Shown here piece by piece: positions 53,764 through 64,000 of a stretch of 64,000 nt of DNA. Each line of letters starts with the position of its first letter. Positions within the stretch are counted from its first letter, which is position 1. A program made the translations under genes and the position numbers. A model generated the notes under the pieces. That model made no database searches and was not told the origin of the DNA. It saw only the letters and a list, made by a program, of their open reading frames with translations. Source of the stretch: Ascochyta rabiei (Eukaryota > Ascomycota > Dothideomycetes > Pleosporales > Didymellaceae); NCBI RefSeq assembly GCF_004011695.2, contig NC_082408.1:2031501-2095500 (forward strand), written 5' to 3'.

Positions 53764-54923
53764 CTACCATGTCCATCCCTGTTCATCTTCCTTCTTCGCC
53801 TCGAACACCCCAGTGTCTTTGGACACAATATCCGCAACCCACGTCGCAGCCTTTTCAGCAACAGGCACACTATGGCGCAGACAGAAACCGTGTGGGAACC
53901 CCTCCCTCTCGTCAATCTCCATAATCGGCTTCCAGTTCTCGCCGAAGCCATCAACCTCCTGAACACCAGCTGCCGCCTGACGCCCTCTGGTCTGGATCAG
54001 CTTGTCTCTAGTCTCGTCTGCGACCCAGTGGTCCTTCTTTGCGAACAAGAAGCGCAGGTGCGCGCGCTCATGCTTATACTCTGTTGGGTGTGCTGCGCCC
54101 CAGACGTCGTCGTCCCAGAAGTCTGTGTCGATTTGGAACATCTCGTCGCGGGCCATGTGCAGCGCTTGCTGCACGCCGTGGGGCGATTTGATAAAGGAAG
54201 CTGTGGTGTGTGCGGCGTCATCTGGGAAGCCAAGGAATGATTTGATGAGCGTTGCCAGTAGTGAAAGCGGGATCAAGAGAGTCAAGAAGTTCGCCACAAC
54301 GGAGGCGAAGAAGGCGAAATTCGAGTTCTTCAGGAAGGGCTGTGTACCGTTAGCTGAAGCACGTGATCATATAAAAGCAAAGTACTTACTGCAGCCTTCT
54401 GTCCGCTCTCGCTCCTCGCTATCTCCATAACGGTAGGGAACAGTGCTACAGCACCAATGATCCGTGTTGCGTAGTCCTCTCCTGCCATGCCGTGCGCCCT
54501 TAGCCTTCGAATGATCTCCAGAGCGATATAGCTTCCGACAGAATGGCCCATGACGATAACTCTTACATCCCGATGACCGTCATCTGAAACGTCTTCCACC
54601 AGATCAGTGAGCTCATCTTCCGCGTGCCTAATCTGATCCTGGAGGCCGTAAGGAGGAATTTTGTGCCATTTCATTGTATTGATTTCGTGGGTCTTCATCT
54701 CGAAACCAGAGAGCGAACGACCGTAGACTTGGAATTCGACATCGCGATTTGACGCTGTGTTGCGAGTTAAAAGACCGTACAGATGCGTCAAGAACGTGCG
54801 GTAGTATTCGATGAGGCCAGGGTTGCCGGTTACGAAGTAGATAATGTATGTTCGAGCTGCATGCTTCCTTCCTGGTTCATGGTGTGGACGGAGGTATATC
54901 TTCGAAGCTGGTGGGTTCGGCAT
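53764..54923 (-). CDS. Lipid-droplet-associated hydrolase (LDAH-like)
   Basis: Two exons, 54390-54923 and 53764-54339, joined in phase 0 (GQKAA-PFLKNSNF); 369 aa. Alpha/beta hydrolase of the LDAH family (yeast YPR147C type, formerly DUF2305). Key parts: YIIYFVTGNPGLIEYYRTFLTHLY (family signature with oxyanion-hole region), nucleophile elbow VIVMGHSVGSYIALEI, ATRIIGAVALFPTVMEIA, a hydrophobic segment FLTLLIPLSLLATLIKSFLGF that may insert in the lipid-droplet monolayer, the LFAKKDHWV segment with the catalytic acid, and HGFCLRHSVPVAEKAA near the C-terminus with the His. Sterol-ester hydrolase activity has been proposed for relatives. Confidence 0.9.
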
Positions 54924-55232
54924 GTTTGCCAGTTATGTCTATTTGTTGTTTTGAAGGAGAAAAGAGACGGTGCTGCGTGAATTTGATGGAGTCTGGATGC
55001 AGGGTCCCTGGCCTAGCCTTGAAAGGGTAAAGCGCTCTGGACTAAGTGGATACTCTCCATAGTCCACCCTTCCCACTTCATTTCCAGGCTGTGTTTATAT
55101 ACCCACAAAGTACCTCAAAGGCATACAAGTACGTAGCCGTTCTACTGAGAGAGGAGGCTTTGGAGTGATTCCTGCGATCTGTGTTTTTGGTCAGGCTGCA
55201 GCAGACAGGCGGGACACTGTCGAGGGTTCCGC
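54924..55232. promoter_or_regulatory. Divergent intergenic, LDAH-like / HET gene
   Basis: 309 bases between two divergent start codons; nothing else recognised. Confidence 0.45.
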
Positions 55233-57044
55233 ATGATGTCTAAAACAACTGCATCGTCACTACGACCATACGTCTATGATGTCTTACCAAAGGGGGATGC
55301 CCTCCGTTACCTCACTCTTCATCCTGGCGGCGACAAAGATGCGTTAGAGTGTAGCCTCCATGCCACACTTATGGACGAGGCACCGCTCTACGAGGCTGTA
55401 TCGTACGTTTGGGGGATCAGTGACCTGGAATACCCCATCATCTGTGACGGAAAAGTGCTATTAATCACCTCGAACCTGGCGAAAGTGCTCCGGAGATCGA
55501 GGCTGCGAGTCGCCTCCCGAACCCTTTGGGCGGATTCTATCTGTATAAATCAGAAGGATTTGAAAGAGAAGGGCCATCAGGTCGCGATCATGAGCAGAAT
55601 CTACCAACGTGCCACCTGCGTTCTTATGCACATGGGTGAGGACTATGAAGGACACGGATCACGTGTGCAGAGCTTACTGGAAGATGTGACGAGGATGATC
55701 GAGAACGAGCTCAAAAAGATCTGCAGAACAACCTGGGACTCTTTCCCATACTATGAGAAAACACCGTTCGTGGACGATCAGCGATGGATATCTTTGAGCG
55801 TGTTTCTAAAGCAAGAGTGGTTTAATCGCGGATGGGTCGTTCGGGAAGCGGCTTTGGCGCAGCACGGTTGGGTGATCTGGGGTCAAAGCGAGTTTGGTTG
55901 GACGCAATTGATGCTTACTCTCGTTTGGCTCCAAGTGCGGGCCTGGGAAATTGAGGCCCAGAACGGGAATATAACTTCCCTTGCTCAAACCCACTTCGAC
56001 GCTTATGTCGACCATAACATCAGGGAAGTCTCGTGCTTCATGAGACGCCGCGTGTGGAGGAGGAATTCTGTTCTGGACTATCTTGCCGCAGGAAGAAAAT
56101 TGCGTATGACGGATCCACGTGATAGGCTCTACGCCTTCCTCGACATGCCCACAGAAGAAGAGGGCCAGATTCAGGTAGACCCGAACTATGAAGATGCAAT
56201 ACCGAAAGTCTACCATAGCTTTGCACGCCAATACATACGCACTACCAACAGTCCGAAGATCCTGGATAGGATCATTCATGACGCTCAGTCGCTGCAATCC
56301 AGCATACCGACCTGGGTTCCAGACTGGGATTACCGAGGGAGCGAGCCCACGCCGTCAAGATTCGGGTATGAGAAGACCTCACGTACAGGAGCTGTTTGCA
56401 AGCCAATGTTGATCGGGGAGAGATTGCTCAAAGTACGTGGCGTGGTCCTTGAGCCCGTAACGTTAATGACGAGCGTGTTTGATGGGCCCACGACTACCAC
56501 GGAAACTTTAGCAGGCATCTGGGCAGCAGTGCGACTATGTAATGCGGTGAATCCTTATTCAAGCTCGTATCCCATTCAGGCATTCATCTCGGCTCTGACT
56601 GAAACTACAGGGAAGGGGCATCCGAATGCATGGGCGCAACAAAGAACGCATTATCTCCAAGTTCTGGAGGGCATCTGTAATGCTCCAGACAGGTGGACTC
56701 ATGAGGAGCACGACCATACAACAAGCATGGTTCAGAATTGGATCAAGGCACATGTGCATAGTAAGAGGTTGTTCCTCACCGAGCGCGGCTACATGGGTCT
56801 TAGTCCGGCTGTTGCTCAAGAAGGGGACATGTGCGGCATCATCTTCGGTTGCACATTGCCTTGCATACTGCGCAAAACTAGCCAGGAGCACCATTTCAAG
56901 TTCATCGGTCCTTGTTCTATACTGGGCCAGCAAACCTACGTGACATTGGATGGCTATACCAATTATGGCCACATCTTGGGCTCGGACGACAGCAAAGACT
57001 GGGTGGACTGGGACATTGGAGAACAGGACATTTATCTCTGCTAG
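55233..57044 (+). CDS. Heterokaryon-incompatibility (HET) domain protein
   Basis: Intronless, up to 603 aa (start at 55233 or the next Met, 55236). The HET domain spans about residues 48-210 with its three blocks: YEAVSYVWGISDLEYPI, LWADSICINQKDLKEKGHQVAIMSRIYQRA and, further on, FLKQEWFNRGWVVREAALAQ. The rest contains the usual fungal companion motifs DPRDRLYAFLDMP and VPDWDYRG, and near the end RGYMGLSPAVAQEGDMCGIIFGCTLPCILR. HET proteins trigger regulated cell death on non-self recognition; most paralogues have no assigned role. No NACHT, TPR or ankyrin module is fused here. Confidence 0.93.
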   Translation: MMSKTTASSLRPYVYDVLPKGDALRYLTLHPGGDKDALECSLHATLMDEAPLYEAVSYVWGISDLEYPIICDGKVLLITSNLAKVLRRSRLRVASRTLWADSICINQKDLKEKGHQVAIMSRIYQRATCVLMHMGEDYEGHGSRVQSLLEDVTRMIENELKKICRTTWDSFPYYEKTPFVDDQRWISLSVFLKQEWFNRGWVVREAALAQHGWVIWGQSEFGWTQLMLTLVWLQVRAWEIEAQNGNITSLAQTHFDAYVDHNIREVSCFMRRRVWRRNSVLDYLAAGRKLRMTDPRDRLYAFLDMPTEEEGQIQVDPNYEDAIPKVYHSFARQYIRTTNSPKILDRIIHDAQSLQSSIPTWVPDWDYRGSEPTPSRFGYEKTSRTGAVCKPMLIGERLLKVRGVVLEPVTLMTSVFDGPTTTTETLAGIWAAVRLCNAVNPYSSSYPIQAFISALTETTGKGHPNAWAQQRTHYLQVLEGICNAPDRWTHEEHDHTTSMVQNWIKAHVHSKRLFLTERGYMGLSPAVAQEGDMCGIIFGCTLPCILRKTSQEHHFKFIGPCSILGQQTYVTLDGYTNYGHILGSDDSKDWVDWDIGEQDIYLC

Positions 57045-59169
57045 AGCCATATCCCTCTTCAAGAAATCACGACTCTGGAGTTTGATTCCGCCTACTCTCC
57101 CTGCTGAATAGCTTTGGTATGTTCAACGTTCTCGCTTCATCGAAATACTTTTTTTAATTCGCCATCTCCTTCCATTATCCCGCCTTCTAAGCTCCACGCC
57201 ACGCTCCAAGCTCCTGACCCTAGTGTTTACGTAGATAGATCTTCGACTACAAGCCTTCTCAACCACAATCCCACTACAAGCCTGACTAGTTCAACGTCGC
57301 GCATTCAACACTCAGGCGCTTCTGATTCTCTACAAACAGCAAGATAAATTGTCTTAAAATCTCCGTTACTGAATACCGCATGGAGATCATGCAGTCCCAT
57401 CGCCGTTACACCTCGCATCTAAAGGCTTGTGTCATGACCAACTCCTCTATCCCAGTTCATACACGACCAGTGCGATTTCAACCACACAGTTCTTATCAAT
57501 GAAACCCAGTCTACCACACCGAAACCCTCAAATCGAAGTGGCTTTGCTTTGGCATCAGAATTGAACCAAAGCATATAGACATGTGACCTCCCAAACCCAG
57601 TCCGGTCGAGACCCAACAATCGACAATATGACTCCACACTTTCAGCACCAAACCACCCGAGCCTGAATACTAAGCTACAACGAAGACAAAAAGCGGAGGC
57701 AGGGAGGTAGTGGAACATACTCTCGTACATTGAACCTCCAGGATTCACGCCTGCACGAAGGCCTAGCAGCTACACACCCACACACCCTCTTTCTGCACCA
57801 ACGCATAACTTCGAACCCGTTGTATTCCGCGAGTGAGCGCATCGTTACAAACCACCTGCAACATGAGTTCGTTGTGTTGCCTCCAGATGAGAAGTGATCG
57901 CCGCCATCTCATCAATGTATGGTCGCATTGCGTTACATCCGCCATAATCTCAATATCTACAAAATCCGCATGCTGGACTGCTATATTTTCATTTGTTTGT
58001 TTGGAGAGGCAAACGCGACGGTCTACAGTCTACGATCTACAATCCAAGATCTACCAACCTTAGCTCCCACTGAGAGTTGCTCTGATGACGCTATTGCACC
58101 ATGTTGTGCCGTATATTCAAGTACCATACTGCCATGAATCACCAATCACCAAACACCAACACCAACTCCACAGGCCCATACCCACGCCCATGGACACTCC
58201 CCACCCGCACATCGACAGCGCAACAGATACACAGCACGCCACACCACGATCCAAGACCCCCCATCCAAGCAAGCACAGACCGGAACAGGAACGGAAACCG
58301 CGACAAGAGCACCAGTCGCAAGTGGAAGAGGAGTAGAGCCAGGGACCAGGATCGAGAATGCAAGCCAGCAAGCCGACCAGAGCCAGCAGAGCCGCGACAG
58401 CAATGCAATAGCAATAGTAATAGCAATAGCACTTGCACCCCCCCTCCCCCCCCCAAGAAAATTATCCCTCGTCTAGCCGTCGAGAAGAACATGCGGTGCA
58501 GTCGTGTTCCGGAGATTTGAAACGGGGGCAGTGTGGATAACAAAGAACATCTGAGCAGAGTCATACCGGTAAACAGCAGAGCGAGAAAGCAAGGACCATG
58601 ATGTAGCGACCAGCGTGAGGAGGAAGCAAGAACACGCTGCGAGAAAACACGCATCGTCACCGGTAGAATGAGCACATCACGAGAGAAGCAAAGTTCCAGA
58701 AAAAGCAAGAAAGAAACAAGGCAATGGTAAAGAATCTGGTTCTTTTGATTACTGCGCTTTTCGCTTTGGTGCGTCGGCTGACTGACTAACTACCTACCTA
58801 CGCTATACTGCACAACAGTTTTTTTATTACCAATCCTTCCATCTTCATCTACAAGTATTGAGGAAAACAAGCCCAGGAACAACTGGGAGGTAGATCAAGG
58901 TTTAAGTATAGCTAGTAGCCATCTTAACCAGTATCTGTACCAGTTAGGAGCTAGCCGTGCTGATCTTAGAAGAATGCGTAAGTAACCTTCCTTATATGGA
59001 CAAGCTCTGTACCTACCTTGTACCTGATAAGAACAGGGCAGGGAAGATCTTCTGGAGCTTAATTCTTGCGCTGGTGGATCTGCTCTGTGGCGCACGAGTT
59101 TTCGATAGGTGAGCCACTGGCGTTCTGCCACCATCAAATCAGTAATCAAGGTTAGTTAAGTTACGCTAC

Positions 59170-59285
59170 ACTACAGAAAGAAAGGGAAAGAAAAGCCGAT
59201 GAAGTAGATGGATTGAAAAAGAGAGAGTGGAGAGAGTCTCCAACACCAATCTAACAGAAAGAGAGAAGCTAATAGAAAACACAAC
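59170..59285 (+). repeat. Diverged direct repeat, copy A
   Basis: Purine-rich unit (AGAAAGAAAGGGAAAGAAAAG, then GAAAAAGAGAGAGTGGAGAGAGT, CTCCAACACCAATCTAAC and AGCTAATAGAAAA) that aligns by eye with copy B ~355 bases downstream. Many differences are transitions. Confidence 0.45.
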
Positions 59286-59526
59286 TTTACTGGTAGAATT
59301 TAATTATTAGAAAGAGACATAGTTTAAAATGAAAAGAGTAAAGAGAAGTGAATAGCAAAGAATTGAATTCTCTAATTACTGCAATCTTACTATGTTACGT
59401 GGGCTACCTAAATAACTAACCAACTAAATGACTTACTGCACTGCATTCTACTACACTGCATTCTACTGCACTCCACCTCTGCCTTCACCTCCGCCTGCAA
59501 GCAATCAAGTCGAGTTGAGCTGGACT

Positions 59527-59635
59527 AGAAAAAGAAAGAGAGAGAGAGAAGCCAATCAAAAGTCGGAAAAAGAGAGGGGAGAGGGAGTATCCAATGCCGA
59601 TCCAATGGGAATGGAGATGCCAATAGAAAATAATA
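59527..59635 (+). repeat. Diverged direct repeat, copy B
   Basis: Counterpart of copy A: GAAAAAGAGAGGGGAGAGGGAGT, ATCCAATGCCGATCCAAT and GCCAATAGAAAATAA in the same order and spacing. Origin unknown, possibly a decayed repeat family. Confidence 0.45.
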
Positions 59636-60103
59636 CATATGGATATTTCTCGGGGGGTAAACATGAACGATTCATTCGCAAAGGAAAGAAAGAAGTGGCA
59701 ATAAGATCAAGGTGGAAAGAGCTGGGCAGTGAACAAGGAAAATCGCGTCTGATCCAATGTATGTTATTCATGATGCTTTTTCTTCTTCTTCGGTAACCAA
59801 ATTTGTAAGCAAGCAAGCAGCCAAGAAACAAAATGCCGGTAAATAGAATTGGGGGCGCGGGCCCAATGTAGCTGTAGGCTGTAGTATACTGATTCTCTAC
59901 CCTCGTAGCATCATTCTTCGTAGGCGTCGTACGTCGTAAAGTCCATCCTGTGCTGTGGGTGCCGTGTGTGCTGGCCGTAAACGTCATCATCTTTCGTAGT
60001 GGGTTGTGTCGCAGGTTGTGTCGTTTACGAGTGTATTGCTAATGAGCGGTAGGTGCGTTACGTTGTCGTGGCGTGGATCGTGGTGCGTTGTGTAGTAGGG
60101 TAT

Positions 60104-61589
60104 TCACTGGCCCACGAGGATCTCAACGTTGGATTGCGAAGAGAGCTCGTCACTGCCGCGGCCCTGGTGGCCGTTCTGGCGGGGGCGGCTGAAGCCTTGT
60201 CCTCGCTCTGGCAGCGGTCCGCGAGGCTGCCTCGATGGACGGTCGTCGTAGTTGGAGCTGAAGGCACGGTGACCACCGATGGGGCCGGGATTCTCCCAAG
60301 AAGTCATCTGGCGCAGCGAACGGGGGCTGCTGCCGCTCTGCCCAAAGGTGCCTCCCAGTGTCATGCGCTCCAGCTGCCTCTCGAGCAGGCCGTCATCTCG
60401 TTGTGGCATGGAGCCTGCTGTGGGTGTGCCGTTGGGGTTGGTGTTGCTGCCGCTGAAGCCAAGACCCTCCAGAGAGATGCCACCAGGACGTCCCACCGGG
60501 TGGCTTGCGGTCGAGGGCGCTGGCGAGGGCGTGTACGAGCGGAGGTCGGCGTACGACTTGGCGCCTCGAAGGTTGGGCACTGCGTTCAGACCGCCTGGGG
60601 AATCCGGGAAACCGAGCAGACTCGAGGCCTGTCTACCGAAAGCACTGTAGAAACCCTCGGATGCACGAACGTCGCTGAAGTCCGTGGTCGCAGCACGGTT
60701 GAGGCCACGGCGCCCTGGCTGCTCGGTGGGATGGCTGGTGGGCATCTGCGGCATGGGCGGGCTGAGGCCCTGGTTGTTGTGTACTTTGAAGATGTGGACC
60801 TGGCGGGTGTCGCCGGAGCCCTTGGACACGTGAGCCAAGTCGAGCTGATGGGCCAGGGTGTGGATGATGCGGCGCTGAGGGGGTGCCAAGGACGAGGGGA
60901 AGGTCATGCTGTCGCGCTCAGGTGACTCCTTGAACAGGAGCAGCTGAGAGTAGAACTGCAGGATCTGCGGGTCGTTCAGGTCGACGTCGACAGGGGCACT
61001 GGCGACGCGTTCGGACGCGCCGTTGTGGGCCATGCCCATCTTCTGCTGGCGCATAGCAGAAACAGGGGACGGAGAGGCGGCAGGGATGTGGGAGTGCGAT
61101 GCAAGCGAGCCAAAGGAGGCCTGCGAGTGCAGCTGTCCTCCGAGCGGGCGGTGCTGCTCCTCGAGTTGGCCGCGGCGCTCACGCTTCTCACGCTCGATAC
61201 GCTCACGCTCAGCGAGGGGGAGCATCTTCTTGTACTCGACGCGCAGCTTCCGGCCGTTGAGCTCGAAGTGGTTCATCGACTCGATGACGGTAGCCGTCTC
61301 CTCGGCGGTGGTGAAGTTTGCAAAAGCGAGACCCCTGAAGACGCCGTTGTCGAAGTGGTAGTTGAAGGCATAGGGCAGGGGCAGACGCAGGTCCGTCATC
61401 AGCTGGACCAGCTGCTCCTTCTTGACGGCGAAGGGGATGTTTTTGATGACGATGGCGGTGGGGATGAGCTCCTCGTCGACGTCGTGGCCGTAGCCGGTGT
61501 TGAGCATGGCGCTCGCGTTGCCGTTGCCCAGGCCGGGGAGGGCGAAGCTGGGCAGGCCCTGGGGTTGTTGTTGTTGCTGTTGCTGCTGC

Positions 61590-61623
<34 letters not shown>

Positions 61624-62052
61624 GCGGCGGCTCCATCCATCCCTGGCAGTGTCAGCGCGGTGTCAATGATGATAAGGAGGGTGGTGGGATCTTACGGCAG
61701 GCAGGGCGCTGCGTCCGCCTCCGCGCGTCTGCGACTTCATGCGTTGGCCAGCAGCTCCGCCGAGCGACCCCAGGCTGTTCTGGGCAAAGGCATTCGTGTT
61801 CCAGCCCTGGTGTGGGGCCATATCGTAGGCATAGGCGGAGGCGGCGTGGACGGTGTTGTTCAGGCGGTCGTTGTAGGGGCGTTGCTGGTCGTAGGGGCGC
61901 TGGTGGTCGTCGTGCTGGGGGTACAGGCTGCTCTGGCCGAGCTGTTGCTGGTAGGCGTCGAACTGGCGCGAGGGCATTCTGTTGAGGGTGCCCGGCTGGT
62001 TGCGGTGCGAGCCGGGCGACCGCGACGACTGCTGGTCGTAGGTCGAGTACAT
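60104..62052 (-). CDS. RRM + R3H RNA-binding protein, Pin4/Cip2-like
   Basis: Two exons, 61696-62052 and 60104-61642, give 631 aa. Start at ATG 62052 (MYSTYDQQSSRSPGSHRNQPG). Residues ~120-147 include a polyglutamine run of about 20 residues encoded by mixed CAA and CAG codons. RRM at about 175-260 with RNP2 AIVIKNIPF and an RNP1-like segment FRGLAFANF, followed by the EYKKMLPLAERERIEREKRERR helix. R3H-type domain at about 345-410 (DLNDPQILQFYSQLLLFKESPERDSMTFPSSLAPPQRRIIHTLAHQLDLAHVSKG). The C-terminal half is disordered and Ser/Pro/Gly rich. Yeast Pin4/Mdt1 and fission yeast Cip1/Cip2 share this order; they affect mRNA stability and DNA-damage or stress responses. Confidence 0.88.
61563..61626 (-). 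repeat. CAA/CAG repeat encoding polyglutamine
   Basis: About 21 Gln codons, mostly CAA on the coding strand with interspersed CAG, at the start of the second exon of the PIN4-like gene. The mixed codons suggest selection on the peptide or partial stabilisation against slippage. Confidence 0.9.
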
Positions 62053-62276
62053 GATGGGGTTGTCGTGGACAGGGCGATGTCTGCGGTGATGAAAATAATC
62101 AGGGCTCAAGGGACCATGGGTGCCAAGAGGCGCGAGTCGTAGCGGACAGGGTCCGCAGATGAGGGCGCGAGGGGTGCACGGCGGGCGGAGCGTCTGGCAC
62201 GCAGGGCCGCTGCGTCGAGGGCTGGAATAGGGGAAGACAGCTCACGGAGCGCGGGCAGGCGGGTTGACGGTGAACG

Positions 62277-62316
62277 TGGGCGTGGGCGTGGGCGTGGGCG
62301 TGGTCGTGGTCGTGGG
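62277..62316 (+). repeat. GGGCGT/GGTCGT hexanucleotide repeat
   Basis: Six to seven GTGGGC or GTGGTC units in tandem, upstream of the PIN4-like start. Confidence 0.8.
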
Positions 62317-62714
62317 TGGACCGTGGACGTGCTTGGGTGCTGTGCTGCGTGCTTTGGCGTGGAGCCGGGTTGCGGAGCCCAGCTCGTCTTCTCCTGGCGA
62401 CAGCTGCGAAGGCTGCTAATGAGCCGGCTCTCGGGTGGGTCACACTGCACAGGCGCCGGGCTAAGCTAAGCAGATGTCAGCGAGCTCAGTGGCCGCCAAA
62501 CACACGCGTCGAGTCAACGGCGCAAGGGGCTGCGTGAGGGGGCAGGCTGTCAGACGCGCAGAGCGGCAGAGGGCAGGACAGGAGGGCGGGCGTTTGCGTG
62601 TGCTGCGAATTTCTGTTCGCTCGAGCCCACTAACGGCGGGGAGGCGGCTGCGATGCCTGCGACGCCTGCAGGAAAAAGCGCGAGACGTTTGTTTGGGCCG
62701 GCACCGCAGGCTCA

Positions 62715-62768
62715 ACACTCAGCACCCAGCACCCACACCCAGCACCCGCACCCAGCACCCACACCCTG
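62715..62768 (+). repeat. CACCCAGCACCC tandem repeat
   Basis: Several units of CACCCAGCACCC(ACA) with small variations. Confidence 0.8.
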
Positions 62769-62967
62769 GCAGCACACAGCACCACGGGCGCACACGTTTG
62801 ACTGTGACTGCCTTTGACTGCCTCCAACCCAACGTTTCAGTCAGAGAGGCGGCGGCGGCGGCAGCAGCAGCAGCAGCGAGAGACGTGTACTTGCATCCAT
62901 CATTGGCTCTCACCACACGCATACCTCTCGCTGCCGTGTGGTCCTTTCGCTGCCGTGTGGTGTGCAG

Positions 62968-63046
62968 CTGGACGCTGGACGCTGGATGCTGGACGCTGGA
63001 CGCTGGATGCTGGACGCTGGACGCTGGATGCTGGACGCTGGACGCT
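62968..63046 (+). repeat. GCTGGACGCTGGATGCTGGA minisatellite
   Basis: Head-to-tail GCTGGACG and GCTGGATG heptamer-octamer units arranged in a higher-order unit of about 21 bases, repeated about three to four times. Confidence 0.85.
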
Positions 63047-63100
63047 TTTCGTGCAAGCATCATGTGTCCAACGCCTAACAACGCGTGCAATCAACAGCCC

Positions 63101-63186
63101 TGTTCTGTTCTGTTCTGTTCTGTTCTGTTCTGTTCTGTTCTGTTCTGTTCTGTTCTGTTCTGTTCTGTTCTGTTCTGTTCTGTTCT
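63101..63186 (+). repeat. TGTTC pentanucleotide microsatellite
   Basis: About 17 perfect TGTTC units, passing directly into TGCC tetranucleotides. Since the unit is five bases, all three frames stay open and give false Phe/Cys/Ser/Val repeats. Confidence 0.95.
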
Positions 63187-63223
63187 GCCTGCCTGCCTCC
63201 TGCCTGCCTGCCTGCCTGCCTGC
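63187..63223 (+). repeat. TGCC tetranucleotide repeat
   Basis: TGCCTGCCTCC followed by TGCCTGCCTGCCTGCC units; continues the pentamer array. Confidence 0.85.
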
Positions 63224-64000
63224 AAAAGCATCCCTGCTGCCTGTCGAGCACCTCCAACCTGCAGCGCTGACCAGGTTCGCGCTTCACATCGCACCCTGCC
63301 CGCACAGCATGGCTCACAGCGTGTTTCGACTCCATGCCAGCACCGGCCCGATTCCTTCTGCTGGCTTCTGGAAGTCAACGGGCCGCCCATGGCTCGCGCC
63401 GTCACCTGTAGCTCGCTCACCAACCTGCCCAAGCCCCTATCGTTGTCGATGCTGCTTTTGTCCTTGCCGCACACCGGCACCTCTCTTCTCACTTTCGCCT
63501 TCGTGCGTCTGCTGGTCGGCGACAAACTCCCCCTTCCCACCACCGTCTGTCTTGACGCCACCGCCAAACGGTAAGGGTGTGCTGCGAACCTTGGGACGGT
63601 GCACGAGGCCCATTGCACGGCCTCTGGCGCCCGGGTGGTGGCATCAGCTGCCCTTGCCACCGAGCAATGTCCAGGTCACATCTCGTCTCTCCGTGCTCTC
63701 CGTGCTCTCCGTGCAGCTCAGGAGCAAGGCAAGATTGGCCGTTAGATGCGAGGCTGCCAGAACTTTCTGACTCTCGAGGCAACGACTGCGCACTGCAGAT
63801 GCATGCATCGTCATCATCATCATCATCATCACGTTGGGCTCACGGCTCGCTCCACCTGCACGTCGACACGAAAGGAGTCACGCTGAGCCGAGATTCTGGT
63901 CGCACAGCGTGCTGCACTGCATTTGATTCGATGAGCTAGTGTCAAGAGACTGCCCCGAGCGATCACCACCGCTTCCCGCTTTTCTGTTCTTTCCGACTGG

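Larger units (their letters stand above)
57045..60103. other. 3-kb gene desert with simple and diverged repeats
   Basis: No gene recognised. Contents: CA-rich sequence at 58130-58330, a TAGCAA-type repeat and C runs near 58404-58455, an AT-richer purine-biased stretch from ~58800 to ~59780, and a pair of diverged ~110-base direct repeats (about 59170-59285 and 59527-59635). The right end is the 3' flank of the PIN4-like gene. Confidence 0.4.
62053..64000. other. Repeat-dense upstream region of the PIN4-like gene, to window edge
   Basis: No gene supported; apparent long frames arise from tandem repeats. Contents in order: GTGGGC/GTGGTC hexamers (62277-62315), CACCCAGCACCC repeats (62720-62765), GGC/AGC trinucleotides (62850-62877), a GGACGCT minisatellite (62969-63045), a TGTTC pentamer array (63101-63186), TGCC units (63187-63222), CTCTCCGTG units (63690-63715) and CATCAT (63808-63830). 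Confidence 0.5.

Noticed and set aside
62474..63770. Open frames of more than 300 codons on the plus strand
   Set aside because: They are kept open by TGTTC, GGACGCT and other tandem repeats whose units avoid stops; no domain is visible.

Overview
The window is nuclear DNA of a filamentous ascomycete (Pezizomycotina). A Dothideomycete, perhaps Pleosporales, fits the gene content best, but that placement is inference. Evidence: short 45-200 nt GT-AG introns with CTRAC-like branch points, many introns near the 5' end of genes, no operons, and fungal-restricted families (HET domain, HeLo/DUF7580-like protein, Urc1, Knr4/Smi1, Rsm27/mS33). Exon-intron structures were derived by hand; the joined multi-exon models stay in frame across junctions.

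Layout. 1-20.7 kb is mostly housekeeping: end of RPL25/uL23, TIM8, seryl-tRNA synthetase (-), RHEB (-), WAPL (-), FUR1 (+), ELF1 (-), URC1 (+), a 3.7 kb gene-poor stretch with an inverted-repeat element, a small conserved unknown gene, and RPS1/eS1. 22.3-31.1 kb is an accessory, probably immunity-like block: a ~2,080-aa minus-strand protein (fungal STAND-type N-terminal helical domain, C2H2 fingers, two macro domains, two winged helices) head-to-head with a HeLo/DUF7580-like gene. 32.9-39.4 kb: KNR4/SMI1, a polytopic membrane protein, an AT-richer repeat-like stretch, and a protein with a duplicated C-terminal domain. 39.7-42.1 kb: a divergent kinase-like gene (DFG read as DFS) whose 5' half looks disrupted. 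42.9-54.9 kb: RNase III, mitoribosomal mS33, hotdog thioesterase, MFSD10-like transporter, FAT1-like acyl-CoA synthetase, a broken serine hydrolase, an eight-exon ACS-family transporter and a lipid-droplet-type hydrolase. 55.2-57.0 kb: a HET-domain gene. 57-60.1 kb is a gene desert with low-complexity and diverged repeats. 60.1-62.1 kb: a PIN4-like RRM+R3H protein with a polyQ tract, whose upstream side is packed with microsatellites.

Functional links. FUR1 and URC1 flank ELF1 and both belong to pyrimidine salvage/uracil catabolism. The macro/zinc-finger protein, the HeLo/DUF7580 protein, the kinase-like protein and the HET protein are the types of genes fungi use in non-self recognition and regulated cell death. 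Their presence within ~35 kb, with one divergent promoter pair, is the most interesting aspect of the window. No tRNA, rRNA, CRISPR or intact transposon was recognised.
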